A stretch of DNA of 39,216 nucleotides from an uncultured Bacilli bacterium (lineage in GTDB: Bacteria; Bacillota_I; Bacilli_A; RF39; UBA660). Numbering within the stretch: the first letter of the stretch is position 1; each line of letters opens with the position of its first letter. Where the stretch lies: the NCBI GenBank assembly GCA_947628325.1, contig CANQZL010000002.1, positions 1 through 39,216 of the forward strand. The letters are read 5' to 3'. The translations under genes and the position numbers were made by a program. Under the pieces are notes generated by a model, which saw nothing but the letters and a program-made list of their open reading frames with translations, did not search any database and was not told the DNA's origin. Shown piece after piece: positions 24,831-33,475 of this stretch.

Positions 24831-25479
24831 AACTATCTTGACATCTACTATTAAGTTCTTCTTCTAATGTACGATTAGTTTCTTTTAAATTTTTCTTAAT
24901 AAGACTTTCTATTTCTTTAGATAATTTTTTATTCCATTTTTCTAAATCATCACTATTAACTAAGAATGGTTTACCATATCTAATCATTAAGTTTTTACTA
25001 CGAAATTTATAATCGCCAGTAACAGCACAAGGAACAATTAACGCATTTGTTTTATGAGCCATTGATACAGTACCAAATTTAAAATCTAATAATAATTTAT
25101 CATTAGTTTTGTTTCTGGTTCCTTCAGGGAATAGACCAATAGCTCCATCGTTTTTTAAAACATCTAAAGCTGCTTCAGTAGCTTTAGTATCTTTTATAGA
25201 TCTATTAACGGATATGCAACCAACCATTTTAAAAAACCAAGCCATTTTACCATCAAAGTATTCTTTTTTAGCCATGTAATGAATTACTCTTTTGGTTGCC
25301 ATAATAGTTAGACATTGATCAAATAAATGTTTATGATTAGAAGCTATTAAGATAGCTCCTGATTTAGGAATGTATTCTTTATTAACTATTTTAGGATTAT
25401 AATAAAGTCTAAATAATATTCTCATTAAAGGAGTAAGTAGTTTGTACCCTAATTCACCTTTAAACTTCTTTTTTTTCAT
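24829..25479 (-). CDS. 1-acylglycerol-3-phosphate acyltransferase family protein (PlsC-like), third gene of lipid operon
   Basis: A 216-residue membrane-bound acyltransferase of the PlsC/LPLAT family, which moves an acyl group onto a lysophospholipid. The catalytic H(X)4D is in SNHKHLFDQ (H49, D54) and the phosphate-binding motif in LFPEGTRNKTND. A hydrophobic N-terminal segment (about 11-27) would bind the membrane. Its start lies 20 bases inside the end of the AMP-ligase gene, so it is coupled to it. The exact substrate is open: it could be the main PlsC or a remodelling enzyme. Confidence 0.92.
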   Translation of the reverse strand: MKKKKFKGELGYKLLTPLMRILFRLYYNPKIVNKEYIPKSGAILIASNHKHLFDQCLTIMATKRVIHYMAKKEYFDGKMAWFFKMVGCISVNRSIKDTKATEAALDVLKNDGAIGLFPEGTRNKTNDKLLLDFKFGTVSMAHKTNALIVPCAVTGDYKFRSKNLMIRYGKPFLVNSDDLEKWNKKLSKEIESLIKKNLKETNRTLEEELNSRCQDS

Positions 25480-27244
25480 TACGTTTTTCCGCCCTTTTTT
25501 CCATATTTTCTTGTTGTAATTTTCTAAAATCTACTTTACCAATCATTGTTTTAGGTAAACTTTTTCTAAACTCAAATTCCTTTGGTATAGAATATTTTGC
25601 TAAATTTTTTTCACATAGTTCTAATAATTCTTTACGTAATTTTGGAGTATCATGATATCCTTGTTTTAATGCTATATAAGCTTTTGCTACTTCAACTTTG
25701 TAAGGATGAGGAATACCTATAACAGAAGAATCCATTACCGCAGGATGTCTTTCTAAAACTTCTTCTATTTGTGAAGGATATACATTGTATCCAGAAGATA
25801 CAATCATTCTTTTTATTCTTGTTTTATAAGTAATAAAACCATCTTTATCCATTACGCCTATATCACCACTATGAAGCCATACATTACCATCTTTATGAAT
25901 ATGTAAAGCTTCATTAGTTTCTTTTTCATTATTATAATAACCTAACATAACTGTAGGTCCACATATACAGATTTCTCCTTCTTCTAAAGGAGGAACTTCT
26001 TCATCTGTACCAGGTTTGGTAATAGCTACGTATGTACCAGGCCATGGTATGCCGACACTACCAGGACGAGAAGCAAATTTTAAGTCGAAACTGATTGCAG
26101 CAACAGCTTCAGTCATTCCATATCCTTGAGTTAGATTAGTCTTAGCACCATGTTCATGTAAGAAATCATTAATTTTATTAACACGGTCTTTATTAAGGCT
26201 GTCGCCTCCTGATATAACATATTTTAAATTAGATAAATTGACATTTTTCATTCTCTCATTAGTAGTTAAAGCTTCAAATAATGTTGGTACTCCTACTAAA
26301 ACACTAGGATTATATTTTACAAGTAGTTTATCAAATTCAGAAGCTTTAAAAGTTGGGATTAAAACTACTTTAGCTCCTACGGCAAAGGCATCAGTAATGC
26401 TTACTGATAGACCAAAACCATGAAAGATAGGCATTATAGCTAAGATTATATCGGTTTTAGCTAAATCGGGTAAAGCTCTTTCAGCTTGCATTATAGCAGC
26501 TGTAAAATTACCATTTGATAAAACAATTCCTTTTGGAACACCTGTTGAACCACCACTATGTAATATTACGGCTGGAGTATCTTTGCCAGGGTTTGCATAT
26601 TCAATATCTTTATTATAATGTTCACCATATTTAATAAAATCTTTCCAATAAATATATTCCTCGCTCTTTTTAGGCTTTTTAACATTTCTTCCTTGAGTAA
26701 GTTCATAGCCGATTTTCATTAGAGGATTCATAGAATCTTTAGCAGAAAGAATAATAGTTTTATATACTTCTGTTTCACTAATAATATTTTTTATTTTACT
26801 ATAAGTTATATCCATAGCCACTAAAACAACAGTAGAATATCTTTGTAAAGCTTCTTTTATTTCGTTTTCAGATGATAAAGGGTGAATCATATTAGCAACT
26901 GCCCCTATTTTATTTAAAGCATAAAAAGCAATCAAAGCTTCAGGAATATTTGCTGATAAAATAGTTACAACATCACCTTTTCTTATTCCTTGACTACAAA
27001 AAGCTCGACTACATTGACTTATTTTACTAAAAAATTCTTGATAAGTAATTTTAGTACCAAAATAATCAATAGCAATATTATTCTTATAGTAATTATTTAA
27101 AGAGGCTCTTTTTAAATACTCATATATAGATATATTTGGAACATCAAAGTTCATTTGCTTTTTATCATAAAATTTCTTCCATCTTGCTTTAGGTTTCTTC
27201 TTAAAACCTATTAAACTAAAAAACTTCATATCTAAAATTCCCAT
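25460..27244 (-). CDS. Long-chain acyl-CoA (or acyl-ACP) synthetase, AMP-forming
   Basis: A 594-residue ANL-superfamily ligase that activates a fatty acid as acyl-AMP and passes it to a thiol carrier. The P-loop HSGGSTGVPKG is at 229-239 (Gly-Gly where Thr-Ser is usual), YGMTEA at 375-380, then WLHSGDIGVMDKDGF, the hinge KTRIKRMIVSSGYNVYP and the C-terminal catalytic Lys in KTMIGKVDFRKL. It sits between two PlsC-type genes, one base after the upstream one and overlapping the downstream one. This order mirrors, as separate genes, the acyltransferase-ligase fusion Aas of E. coli. Likely role: uptake or recycling of fatty acids into phospholipid. SD AGAGG seven bases before the ATG. Confidence 0.93.
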   Translation of the reverse strand: MGILDMKFFSLIGFKKKPKARWKKFYDKKQMNFDVPNISIYEYLKRASLNNYYKNNIAIDYFGTKITYQEFFSKISQCSRAFCSQGIRKGDVVTILSANIPEALIAFYALNKIGAVANMIHPLSSENEIKEALQRYSTVVLVAMDITYSKIKNIISETEVYKTIILSAKDSMNPLMKIGYELTQGRNVKKPKKSEEYIYWKDFIKYGEHYNKDIEYANPGKDTPAVILHSGGSTGVPKGIVLSNGNFTAAIMQAERALPDLAKTDIILAIMPIFHGFGLSVSITDAFAVGAKVVLIPTFKASEFDKLLVKYNPSVLVGVPTLFEALTTNERMKNVNLSNLKYVISGGDSLNKDRVNKINDFLHEHGAKTNLTQGYGMTEAVAAISFDLKFASRPGSVGIPWPGTYVAITKPGTDEEVPPLEEGEICICGPTVMLGYYNNEKETNEALHIHKDGNVWLHSGDIGVMDKDGFITYKTRIKRMIVSSGYNVYPSQIEEVLERHPAVMDSSVIGIPHPYKVEVAKAYIALKQGYHDTPKLRKELLELCEKNLAKYSIPKEFEFRKSLPKTMIGKVDFRKLQQENMEKRAEKRNEKKEV

Positions 27245-27245
27245 A

Positions 27246-27827
27246 TTAGTTCCTCTTTTCTTTTAATTTATCACTAACTATTTTCATTAATTTTTCATTC
27301 TCTAAAGTTAAGTTAGAGTTTTTAACTTTATATGGTTTTAAAAATTCAATAGTTATTTCTTTTTTAAACCATTTATATTTCCCTGTAATAATAAAAGGTA
27401 CGATTGGTGAAGATGTTTCATAAGCCATTTTAACTGCTCCTATTTTAAAAGGCATTATTACATCTTTAGTTCTATTTATTGTACCTTCTGGAAATATTCC
27501 AATTACTTTACCATCTTTTAAAGAAGAGATAGCTTGGTTTAAAGCTCCTTTATCATGAATTTGCCTATTAACAGGAATAATTCCTAAATTATTAAATATA
27601 ATCTTTTTAGGTCCTTTTATTAAGGAATCTTTTGCTAAGAAGTGAATAACTCTTTTAGTAGAACTAAGTAATAATATACAGTCAAAATTATTTGTATGAT
27701 TACCACTTAATATAAATGAATTATCTTTAGGAATATTTTCAAGACCAATATAAGTAGGACGAAAAGCTATTTTAACAAAAAGTTTAACTATTGGACGAAT
27801 TATTCTATAAAATATTGGTTCTTTCAT
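27246..27827 (-). CDS. PlsC-like acyltransferase, first gene of lipid operon
   Basis: A 193-residue LPLAT-family acyltransferase with the catalytic motif GNHTNNFDC (H and D four residues apart) and the phosphate-binding FPEGTINRTKD. It is a diverged paralogue of the operon's third gene, with the same N-terminal plan (one hydrophobic stretch, then GLENIP). The frame is open to an ATG at 27854, but the ATG at 27827 has a strong SD (AAGGAG, six bases) while 27854 has none, so 27827 is chosen. It is separated from the AMP-ligase by one base. Confidence 0.9.
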   Translation of the reverse strand: MKEPIFYRIIRPIVKLFVKIAFRPTYIGLENIPKDNSFILSGNHTNNFDCILLLSSTKRVIHFLAKDSLIKGPKKIIFNNLGIIPVNRQIHDKGALNQAISSLKDGKVIGIFPEGTINRTKDVIMPFKIGAVKMAYETSSPIVPFIITGKYKWFKKEITIEFLKPYKVKNSNLTLENEKLMKIVSDKLKEKRN

Positions 27828-27876
27828 TACTTTCTCCTTAATTAATTTTATCATGTTATTTTTAAAATATGCTAAT

Positions 27877-27907
27877 TATGAGTCAAACTCATATATTTAT
27901 TTTAACA
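27877..27907 (-). promoter_or_regulatory. Promoter and palindromic candidate operator of the lipid operon
   Basis: A perfect palindrome, TATGAGT-CAA-ACTCATA (27877-27893), begins about six bases after an extended -10, TGTTAAAAT (27899-27907 on the minus strand), so it covers the likely transcript start. The palindrome also contains a TTGACT that could act as -35 of a second promoter. Either way a bound dimeric repressor would block the operon. Confidence 0.6.
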
Positions 27908-27948
27908 TATATTATATTTATTTGTTTCTAAATTTAAAAAAATAAAAA

Positions 27949-28836
27949 CTAATTAGTTTCTATTTCTTTTTCTTCTCCTATTATTGGATTTAAATTAATA
28001 TCAATAAATTTTATTCTATAGTGTAATTTTTTTATTTTATTTCTTATTTCTGATTCAATAAATAATAGACGATGGACTTTAAAATCTTTTAAGACTTTAA
28101 TATCTAAATCTAAAGTATAATAGCTACCATTTCTTACTAAGTCCATACCTTCATATTCAATTTCACCTTTATACTTATTTAATACTTCTTGAATTTTTTT
28201 TCTAATTTCAACATTATGTTCTGTTTTACCTAATATAAGTAAAATATTTTCTTCAAATAATTTTAAAGATGTTTTAATAATTAATAAACCTATTATTATG
28301 CCACCTATAGTATCAGCATAAACTAATATAGGAAATATTCTTGAAAATTGAGAAATTAATATGATAATCATAACACCAATAGTTGATTCCATCTCATCAT
28401 GAGATTCTTTACTAGATGTAATTAAGATTGGACTGTTACATTTAATACCCATTTCTTTTAAGTATCGAGAATTAATATATTTTAAAATAATACTTAGAAT
28501 AACTACCCCTAACCATATTATATTAGTAGTTTCAGCTTTTTCAGTAAAACTTCTATATATAGTAAATATTCCTAATATTAATATTACTGTAGCTATTAAA
28601 ATATCTATTAAGTATTCTACTCTTCCTAAACCTACAGGATATTTTTTATTAGCCCTTTTTTTACTAATCTTACTTCCAAAGAAAGCTATTATATCAGTAA
28701 TAAAATCACTTATAGAATGGAAACCATCAGCAATAATTGATTTACTTAAAGAGAAAATTCCAACTATTACTTTCATAAGTGATACGATAAAATTTATTAT
28801 CATACTTATAATAAGTGCTTTTTCTTCTTTAGCCAT
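27949..28836 (-). CDS. Cation diffusion facilitator (CDF) family metal exporter
   Basis: A 295-residue exporter with about six membrane helices and a C-terminal cytoplasmic domain. The helix II metal site is IIADGFHSISDFITD (D-x3-H... with H-x3-D), and the helix V site reads SHDEMES, where an H-x3-D is usual and here is H-x3-E. Such a site could suit zinc, manganese or iron; I cannot tell which. The C-terminal domain (about 205-285) has the alpha-beta form of CDF metal sensors. SD AAGGG six bases before the ATG. A weak palindrome with a T tract after the stop may be its terminator. Confidence 0.9.
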   Translation of the reverse strand: MAKEEKALIISMIINFIVSLMKVIVGIFSLSKSIIADGFHSISDFITDIIAFFGSKISKKRANKKYPVGLGRVEYLIDILIATVILILGIFTIYRSFTEKAETTNIIWLGVVILSIILKYINSRYLKEMGIKCNSPILITSSKESHDEMESTIGVMIIILISQFSRIFPILVYADTIGGIIIGLLIIKTSLKLFEENILLILGKTEHNVEIRKKIQEVLNKYKGEIEYEGMDLVRNGSYYTLDLDIKVLKDFKVHRLLFIESEIRNKIKKLHYRIKFIDINLNPIIGEEKEIETN

Positions 28837-28859
28837 TTTTATCCCTTCTTGCTATTTTA

Positions 28860-28868
28860 ATTTTAACA
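28860..28868 (-). promoter_or_regulatory. Extended -10 promoter of the CDF gene
   Basis: TGTTAAAAT on the minus strand, leader about 20 bases, no clear -35. Confidence 0.45.
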
Positions 28869-28895
28869 CAAATTTATTTAGATAGATTTAAGTAT

Positions 28896-28929
28896 ATTAA
28901 AAGAGTGTAAATATTATTCAACACTCTTT
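28896..28929 (-). terminator. Terminator of the ABC transporter operon
   Basis: A 9-bp stem AAAGAGTGT/ACACTCTTT (28900-28908 with 28921-28929), 12-base loop, short T run; overlaps the stop region. Confidence 0.65.
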
Positions 28930-31900
28930 AAACTTTCTATCATATCAATTTTCTTTAAAGCGAAATGAGTAACTCGATCAACAATTATGGTAAATATTAA
29001 AGATATTATAGCAGCATATAAGTAACTATTAATACTTATTTCATGAATAAATCTAGCCATATCCATTTCAACTGTTTTAATAACTATTTCTGTTAAGAAA
29101 GTGCCTAGAAATAAACCTAATAAGATACCAATAATTGTAAATATTATATTTTCTCTAGTTACATAAATATCTACTTCATTATCATAAAATCCTAATACTT
29201 TTAAAGTAGCTATTTCTCTTTTACGTTCATTTATATTTATATTAGAAAGATTATATAATACAACAAAGGATAGTAAAGCAGCTAAAATGATTAATATAAC
29301 AACTACTTTATCTAAAGACTTTAACATATTATCAACACTTGCCATTAATTCATCTTTATAAGTAATACTTCTTATTTCTTCATTACTTAATAAAGCTTGT
29401 GATAATTCGTCTTTTTCTTCTTCTGATAATTCTTTAGTATTAGTATAAACAATATTGGGTTTATAAGAATATTTTAAACTCTCATATAAATTTTTAGATA
29501 CATAAACATAATGACCTATATAGTTATCAACTATATATCCTACTTTAAATTCATAACTATTGTTATCATTATCAAGTAAGGTTATGGTATCATTAACTTT
29601 GATATTTTCTAAATCAGCTAATTTATCAGTTATTATTACTTCATTATCAGTAAGTTTAACATTTTCTTTAGTTTCTCTATCTATTAAATTAACTACTTTA
29701 TTTAAACTTTCAGCATCTTCACTAACAAATAAATTAATACTAGTATTAGATATTTTAGCACTTATTAATTCAACAGAAGTTTTATCTTTTATGTATTTAT
29801 GAGAAACAATATCCTGTATTTTTTCTTCATCTAAATTATTAACATAAATCATATTATCAAATTTAAATGTTTTACCATATTGCATTTCATTTATATCTAC
29901 AATAGCATCTTTTAAACCAAAACCACATAAGACTAAAGAAGTACATCCAGCTATACCAATTATAGTTACTAAGGCACGTTTTTTATATCTAAATAAATTT
30001 CTTATGATGACTTTTTGAGAAAACTTTAACTTATTCCATAAGAATTTCCATTTTTCTAAGAAAACTCTTTTACCATTTTTAGGTGGTTTTGGACGCATTA
30101 ACATAGAAGGTTTTTCTTTTAAGACTTTATTAACAGTAATTAAAGTAGTTCCGACAATACATAAAATTGCTAAACTAAAACTTAATAAATTTATATTTAA
30201 GTTAAAACCTATTTTAAAGTTAGGTATATCAAATAACATACCATAGATATTAAATATTAAAGTTGGGATAAAGTAACATCCTAATATAATACCTAAAAGA
30301 CTACCTATCAAAGTAGATAATAAAGAAAATAAAAGATACTTAGTACTTATTTCTTTATTTTTAAAACCTAAAGATTTTAAAGTACCTATTTCATTTCGAT
30401 CATCTTCAACCATTCTATTCATAGAAATTAAACTAACTAAAATAGCTACGGCAAAAAAGACTAAAGGAAATATTTTTGATAAGTCAGTAATACTATCAGT
30501 ATCGTTAATATAATCAGCATATGTTTGATATGAATTACGATCATTAATGTACCATGTTGGTAATTCAATATTTTTAAGCTCTTCATAAGCTGAAGCAATT
30601 TCTTCTTCTAATTTCTCTTTATTTTCATTATATTCTTTTTTAGCATTATTTAATTTTGTTAAATTGCTATTATAAGTTGCTAAAGACTTATCATAAGTAC
30701 TTTTTAAATTTTTATAATTATTATTATTTTTGTTATATTCATTTTCACTATTAGTTAAATTATTTTTAGTATTAATTAAATTTTCTAATAAATCTTTATT
30801 TTGATTTAAAGTTTTAATACTTTCAACAATTTTTTGATATTCAGGCATTTCCTCTGTTAATAAAGCTAACTGAGTATTAAGAGTATCTAGGTTTTGATTT
30901 ACTTCATTTAACTTAGTTTGTAATTCATTTTCTTTTAAATTGTATTGTTTTAATGTATCGTTATAAGCTTTTTTACCACTATCTAATTGCTTTTTTGCAT
31001 TAATTAATTGCTGGTTATAGGAGTTTAAACTTTTTTTAGAATTATCTAGTTGTTTCTTAGCAGTAGTTAATTTGTTTTGGGAACTAGTAATTTCTTTCCA
31101 AGCTTTATCTAACTCCTTATTTACTTCTGTTTCATTATCTTTTACAATTTTTAATGCATCATCATATACTTCATCATATCTTTGCTTTTCTTGAGTAGCT
31201 TTTATATCATCTATTTTTTCTTTAACATTATCAATAATATCATTATATTCTTTAGAATTAGTTATATAATTAATGGCTTCATCTAAAGTAATATAAATAC
31301 TTGTATAATAATCTTGATTAAAATTACTAGGTAATACAAATGCATAATAATTAATAATACCTGAACCTATACTAGTACTTCCTCTATTTTGATTAATCTT
31401 AGTATTCGTATAATATAGGGAGGATCTAACACTACCAACAATAATTACTTCATCTTCTTTAAATGTGTCATCTAGAAGTATTTTATCTCCTATTTTATAA
31501 TTATTTTTTACTAAGAAATTATTTTCAACAACTATTTCATTATCATTTTGTGGTAGTTTACCATCTAATAAATCAAGAGTATTAATAGTTAAAGGTAAAG
31601 AAGAAATATTAAAAATAGTCTCCTCATCATCATTTAATTTAACTAATAAGTCTTTAGAATATGATGATTCTACATCTTTTACTCCTTCAATATTAGAAAG
31701 AGTTTCTATATCATTATTATTTAAACCTAAAGTAGAAATTATTTTAAAATCATATGTATTATGTTCATCTAAAAAGGTATCTAGAGTATTTAGCATATCT
31801 GGAGATGTTGATAAAAGACCTGAAAAGACAAAAACACCTAACATACTTATAACCATTAAAGAAATAAATCGAGGTAATGATTTTTTTATATTTCTAAAAC

Positions 31901-31931
31901 TATTTGTTATAATTCTGTTTTTCATTACCAC
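28914..31931 (-). CDS. ABC transporter permease, FtsX/MacB type, with long extracellular coiled coil
   Basis: A 1005-residue permease. A membrane helix at about 20-43 is followed by a large outside region with a MacB-like part (about 50-250), then some 200 residues of heptad-like Asn/Lys/Leu-rich coiled coil (about 255-460). Three helices form a first FtsX domain (about 485-605), a basic cytoplasmic linker follows (KPPKNGKRVF region), then a second outside segment and a C-terminal FtsX domain of three helices (about 880-1000). The plan fits Bacillota export or mechanotransmission ABC permeases rather than importers. It pairs with the ATPase just upstream. The start is a GTG at 31931 seven bases after AGGAG, or the ATG at 31925 that overlaps the ATPase stop as TAATG; both are plausible. 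Confidence 0.88.
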   Translation of the reverse strand: MVMKNRIITNSFRNIKKSLPRFISLMVISMLGVFVFSGLLSTSPDMLNTLDTFLDEHNTYDFKIISTLGLNNNDIETLSNIEGVKDVESSYSKDLLVKLNDDEETIFNISSLPLTINTLDLLDGKLPQNDNEIVVENNFLVKNNYKIGDKILLDDTFKEDEVIIVGSVRSSLYYTNTKINQNRGSTSIGSGIINYYAFVLPSNFNQDYYTSIYITLDEAINYITNSKEYNDIIDNVKEKIDDIKATQEKQRYDEVYDDALKIVKDNETEVNKELDKAWKEITSSQNKLTTAKKQLDNSKKSLNSYNQQLINAKKQLDSGKKAYNDTLKQYNLKENELQTKLNEVNQNLDTLNTQLALLTEEMPEYQKIVESIKTLNQNKDLLENLINTKNNLTNSENEYNKNNNNYKNLKSTYDKSLATYNSNLTKLNNAKKEYNENKEKLEEEIASAYEELKNIELPTWYINDRNSYQTYADYINDTDSITDLSKIFPLVFFAVAILVSLISMNRMVEDDRNEIGTLKSLGFKNKEISTKYLLFSLLSTLIGSLLGIILGCYFIPTLIFNIYGMLFDIPNFKIGFNLNINLLSFSLAILCIVGTTLITVNKVLKEKPSMLMRPKPPKNGKRVFLEKWKFLWNKLKFSQKVIIRNLFRYKKRALVTIIGIAGCTSLVLCGFGLKDAIVDINEMQYGKTFKFDNMIYVNNLDEEKIQDIVSHKYIKDKTSVELISAKISNTSINLFVSEDAESLNKVVNLIDRETKENVKLTDNEVIITDKLADLENIKVNDTITLLDNDNNSYEFKVGYIVDNYIGHYVYVSKNLYESLKYSYKPNIVYTNTKELSEEEKDELSQALLSNEEIRSITYKDELMASVDNMLKSLDKVVVILIILAALLSFVVLYNLSNININERKREIATLKVLGFYDNEVDIYVTRENIIFTIIGILLGLFLGTFLTEIVIKTVEMDMARFIHEISINSYLYAAIISLIFTIIVDRVTHFALKKIDMIESLKSVE

Positions 31932-32626
31932 TCAATATCTCCTATATCTTTAGGATGTTTATTTAAAATAACTTCTTCTACTTCACCATTTTTAAATTTA
32001 ATTACTTTATCAGCCATATCAGCTAAAGCACTATTATGAGTAATTATGATAACAGTCATTTTTTCTTCTCTAGAAGTGTCTTGTAATAATTTTAAGATTT
32101 GTTTCCCTGTTTTATAATCGAGAGCTCCGGTTGGTTCATCACAAAGTAATACACGAGGATTTTTAGCTAAGGCACGAGCAATGGCAACACGTTGTTGTTC
32201 CCCACCAGATAATTGGGAAGGGAAATTATTTTTTCGCTCTTTTAAACCAACTTTATTTAAAACAGTACTAGGATTTAGATGATCTTTACATAGTTGAACT
32301 GCTAATTCAACATTTTCTAAAGCAGTTAAGTTTTGAACTAAATTATAAAATTGAAAAACAAAACCAATATCATTACGACGATATGTAATTAATTCTTTAT
32401 CTTTTAATTTCGTGATATCTACATCATCAACTATAGCAGTACCACTAGTAGCACTATCCATACCACCTAAAATATTTAAACAAGTTGTTTTACCAGCTCC
32501 AGATGGTCCAAGTATTACAACTAATTCGCCTTCTTCAATAGTAAAATTAATTTTATTTAATGCCTTAATTTTAATTTCACCCATTTGATAAACTTTAGTT
32601 ATATTTTTAAACTCTATGTATGACAT
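31925..32626 (-). CDS. ABC transporter ATP-binding protein (LolD/MacB type)
   Basis: A 233-residue ATPase with Walker A GPSGAGKTT, Q-loop QFYNLVQN, signature LSGGEQQRVAIARAL, Walker B VLLCDEPTGALD and switch His in ITHNSALADMADKVI. It belongs to the MacB/LolD/FtsE-like subgroup that works with FtsX-type permeases, and pairs with the gene downstream. The frame is open to TTG/ATG codons at 32644 and 32641, but those sit in a hairpin without SD; the ATG at 32626 has GTGAT just ahead and gives the family's usual start (MSYIEFKN). Start choice is moderate. Confidence 0.93.
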   Translation of the reverse strand: MSYIEFKNITKVYQMGEIKIKALNKINFTIEEGELVVILGPSGAGKTTCLNILGGMDSATSGTAIVDDVDITKLKDKELITYRRNDIGFVFQFYNLVQNLTALENVELAVQLCKDHLNPSTVLNKVGLKERKNNFPSQLSGGEQQRVAIARALAKNPRVLLCDEPTGALDYKTGKQILKLLQDTSREEKMTVIIITHNSALADMADKVIKFKNGEVEEVILNKHPKDIGDIEW

Positions 32627-32640
32627 ATTATCACGTATCA

Positions 32641-32708
32641 TCAATCTATTTTTTACTGATTGAGTCCTTTCTATTCAGGTTTGTTTCTTAGAAAAGTAAA
32701 CTAAACCT
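32641..32708 (-). promoter_or_regulatory. Structured leader of the ABC transporter operon (two hairpins)
   Basis: Between the predicted transcript start (about 32714) and the ATG lie two hairpins: a 10-bp stem with one bulge at 32677-32708 and a 6-bp stem TCAATC/GATTGA at 32641-32663. No T tract follows, so it is not a plain terminator. It may control translation; it matches no riboswitch I know. Confidence 0.4.
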
Positions 32709-32720
32709 TTGCTGTGTAAT

Positions 32721-32749
32721 ATTATACTATTTTTTATGTGAATAACCAA
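32721..32749 (-). promoter_or_regulatory. Promoter of the ABC transporter operon
   Basis: Perfect TATAAT (32721-32726) with TTGGTT (32744-32749), 17-base spacer. Confidence 0.6.
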
Positions 32750-32783
32750 ATATATATGAACTTATTTCACAAAAATTTCAAGG

Positions 32784-32810
32784 AAAAAAGATGCAATTAG
32801 TTTGCACCTT
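32784..32810 (-). terminator. Terminator of the Bat-like operon
   Basis: A 9-bp stem with one G-U pair (32788-32796 with 32802-32810), five-base loop, then six T on the minus strand; touches the stop codon of the last gene. Confidence 0.8.
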
Positions 32811-33475
32811 TACCATGTTTTACCCGTATAGTAAGAAAAGTCCTCTAAATCTTTATAATAATCCATATTTTGACCACGTTCAGATTGAGATTGCTTTTGA
32901 ATTTCCTTTAGTTCCTCTTCTATTTCGTCTTTTTGGTTTTCTTCTTGATTATTGTTATTATTATCGTTATTGTTGTTATTTGAATCTTCTGATTCGTTAC
33001 CTTTTAACTGTTCTTCCATTTGTTTAATTTCTTCTTCTAATTCTTCAGCTTCACTACTTTTACCACTATCATCATATTCAGAAGCACAATCATCCTCATA
33101 TAATACCTTTTTAGCTTTATCAAGAGTTTCTAAAGCTTCTTCTACATTATTTTCATCGATAGTAGCTATATAACTTAAAGATAAATTTATTCTAATACTA
33201 CAAACTCTTTTACTTGTGGGATGATGATTTAAAGAAGATATATATTTTGCTTGAGCTTCTTCGTAATTTTTTTCTTTATACAATAAATTACCATGATTAT
33301 AATAAACAATATAGGATTCATTAAAATTAAGCATATATAATAAATTAATTAAATTTGTATCGTATTTTTCATTATTATAATCAGTTATTATTTTTTCATT
33401 AATAAAGTAAGTTGCTGTAAATTTTAAAAGCAAAATAGAAAAAATAACGACTAATATTATTAATATTTTTTTCAT
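32810..33475 (-). CDS. BatC-like TPR protein, membrane anchored
   Basis: A 221-residue protein with one N-terminal membrane helix (about 4-22), then tetratricopeptide-like helices at about 55-130 (YYNHGNLLYKEKNYEEAQAKYISSL is a clear TPR), an acidic coiled stretch, an Asn run at about 162-176, and a Gln/Glu/Lys-rich tail ending near YTGKTW. This is the plan of BatC in Bacteroidetes: a TPR protein encoded after two VWA proteins. It should bind partner proteins at the outer face of the membrane. The start overlaps the end of the upstream VWA gene by four bases. The Asn run is low complexity and not conserved in kind. Confidence 0.75.
   Translation of the reverse strand: MKKILIILVVIFSILLLKFTATYFINEKIITDYNNEKYDTNLINLLYMLNFNESYIVYYNHGNLLYKEKNYEEAQAKYISSLNHHPTSKRVCSIRINLSLSYIATIDENNVEEALETLDKAKKVLYEDDCASEYDDSGKSSEAEELEEEIKQMEEQLKGNESEDSNNNNNDNNNNNQEENQKDEIEEELKEIQKQSQSERGQNMDYYKDLEDFSYYTGKTW

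Noticed and set aside
32930..32985. Simple TTATTG-type repeats as a possible repeat array or CRISPR
   Set aside because: They encode the Asn run of the BatC-like protein; units are irregular and no spacers exist. No CRISPR array was seen anywhere.
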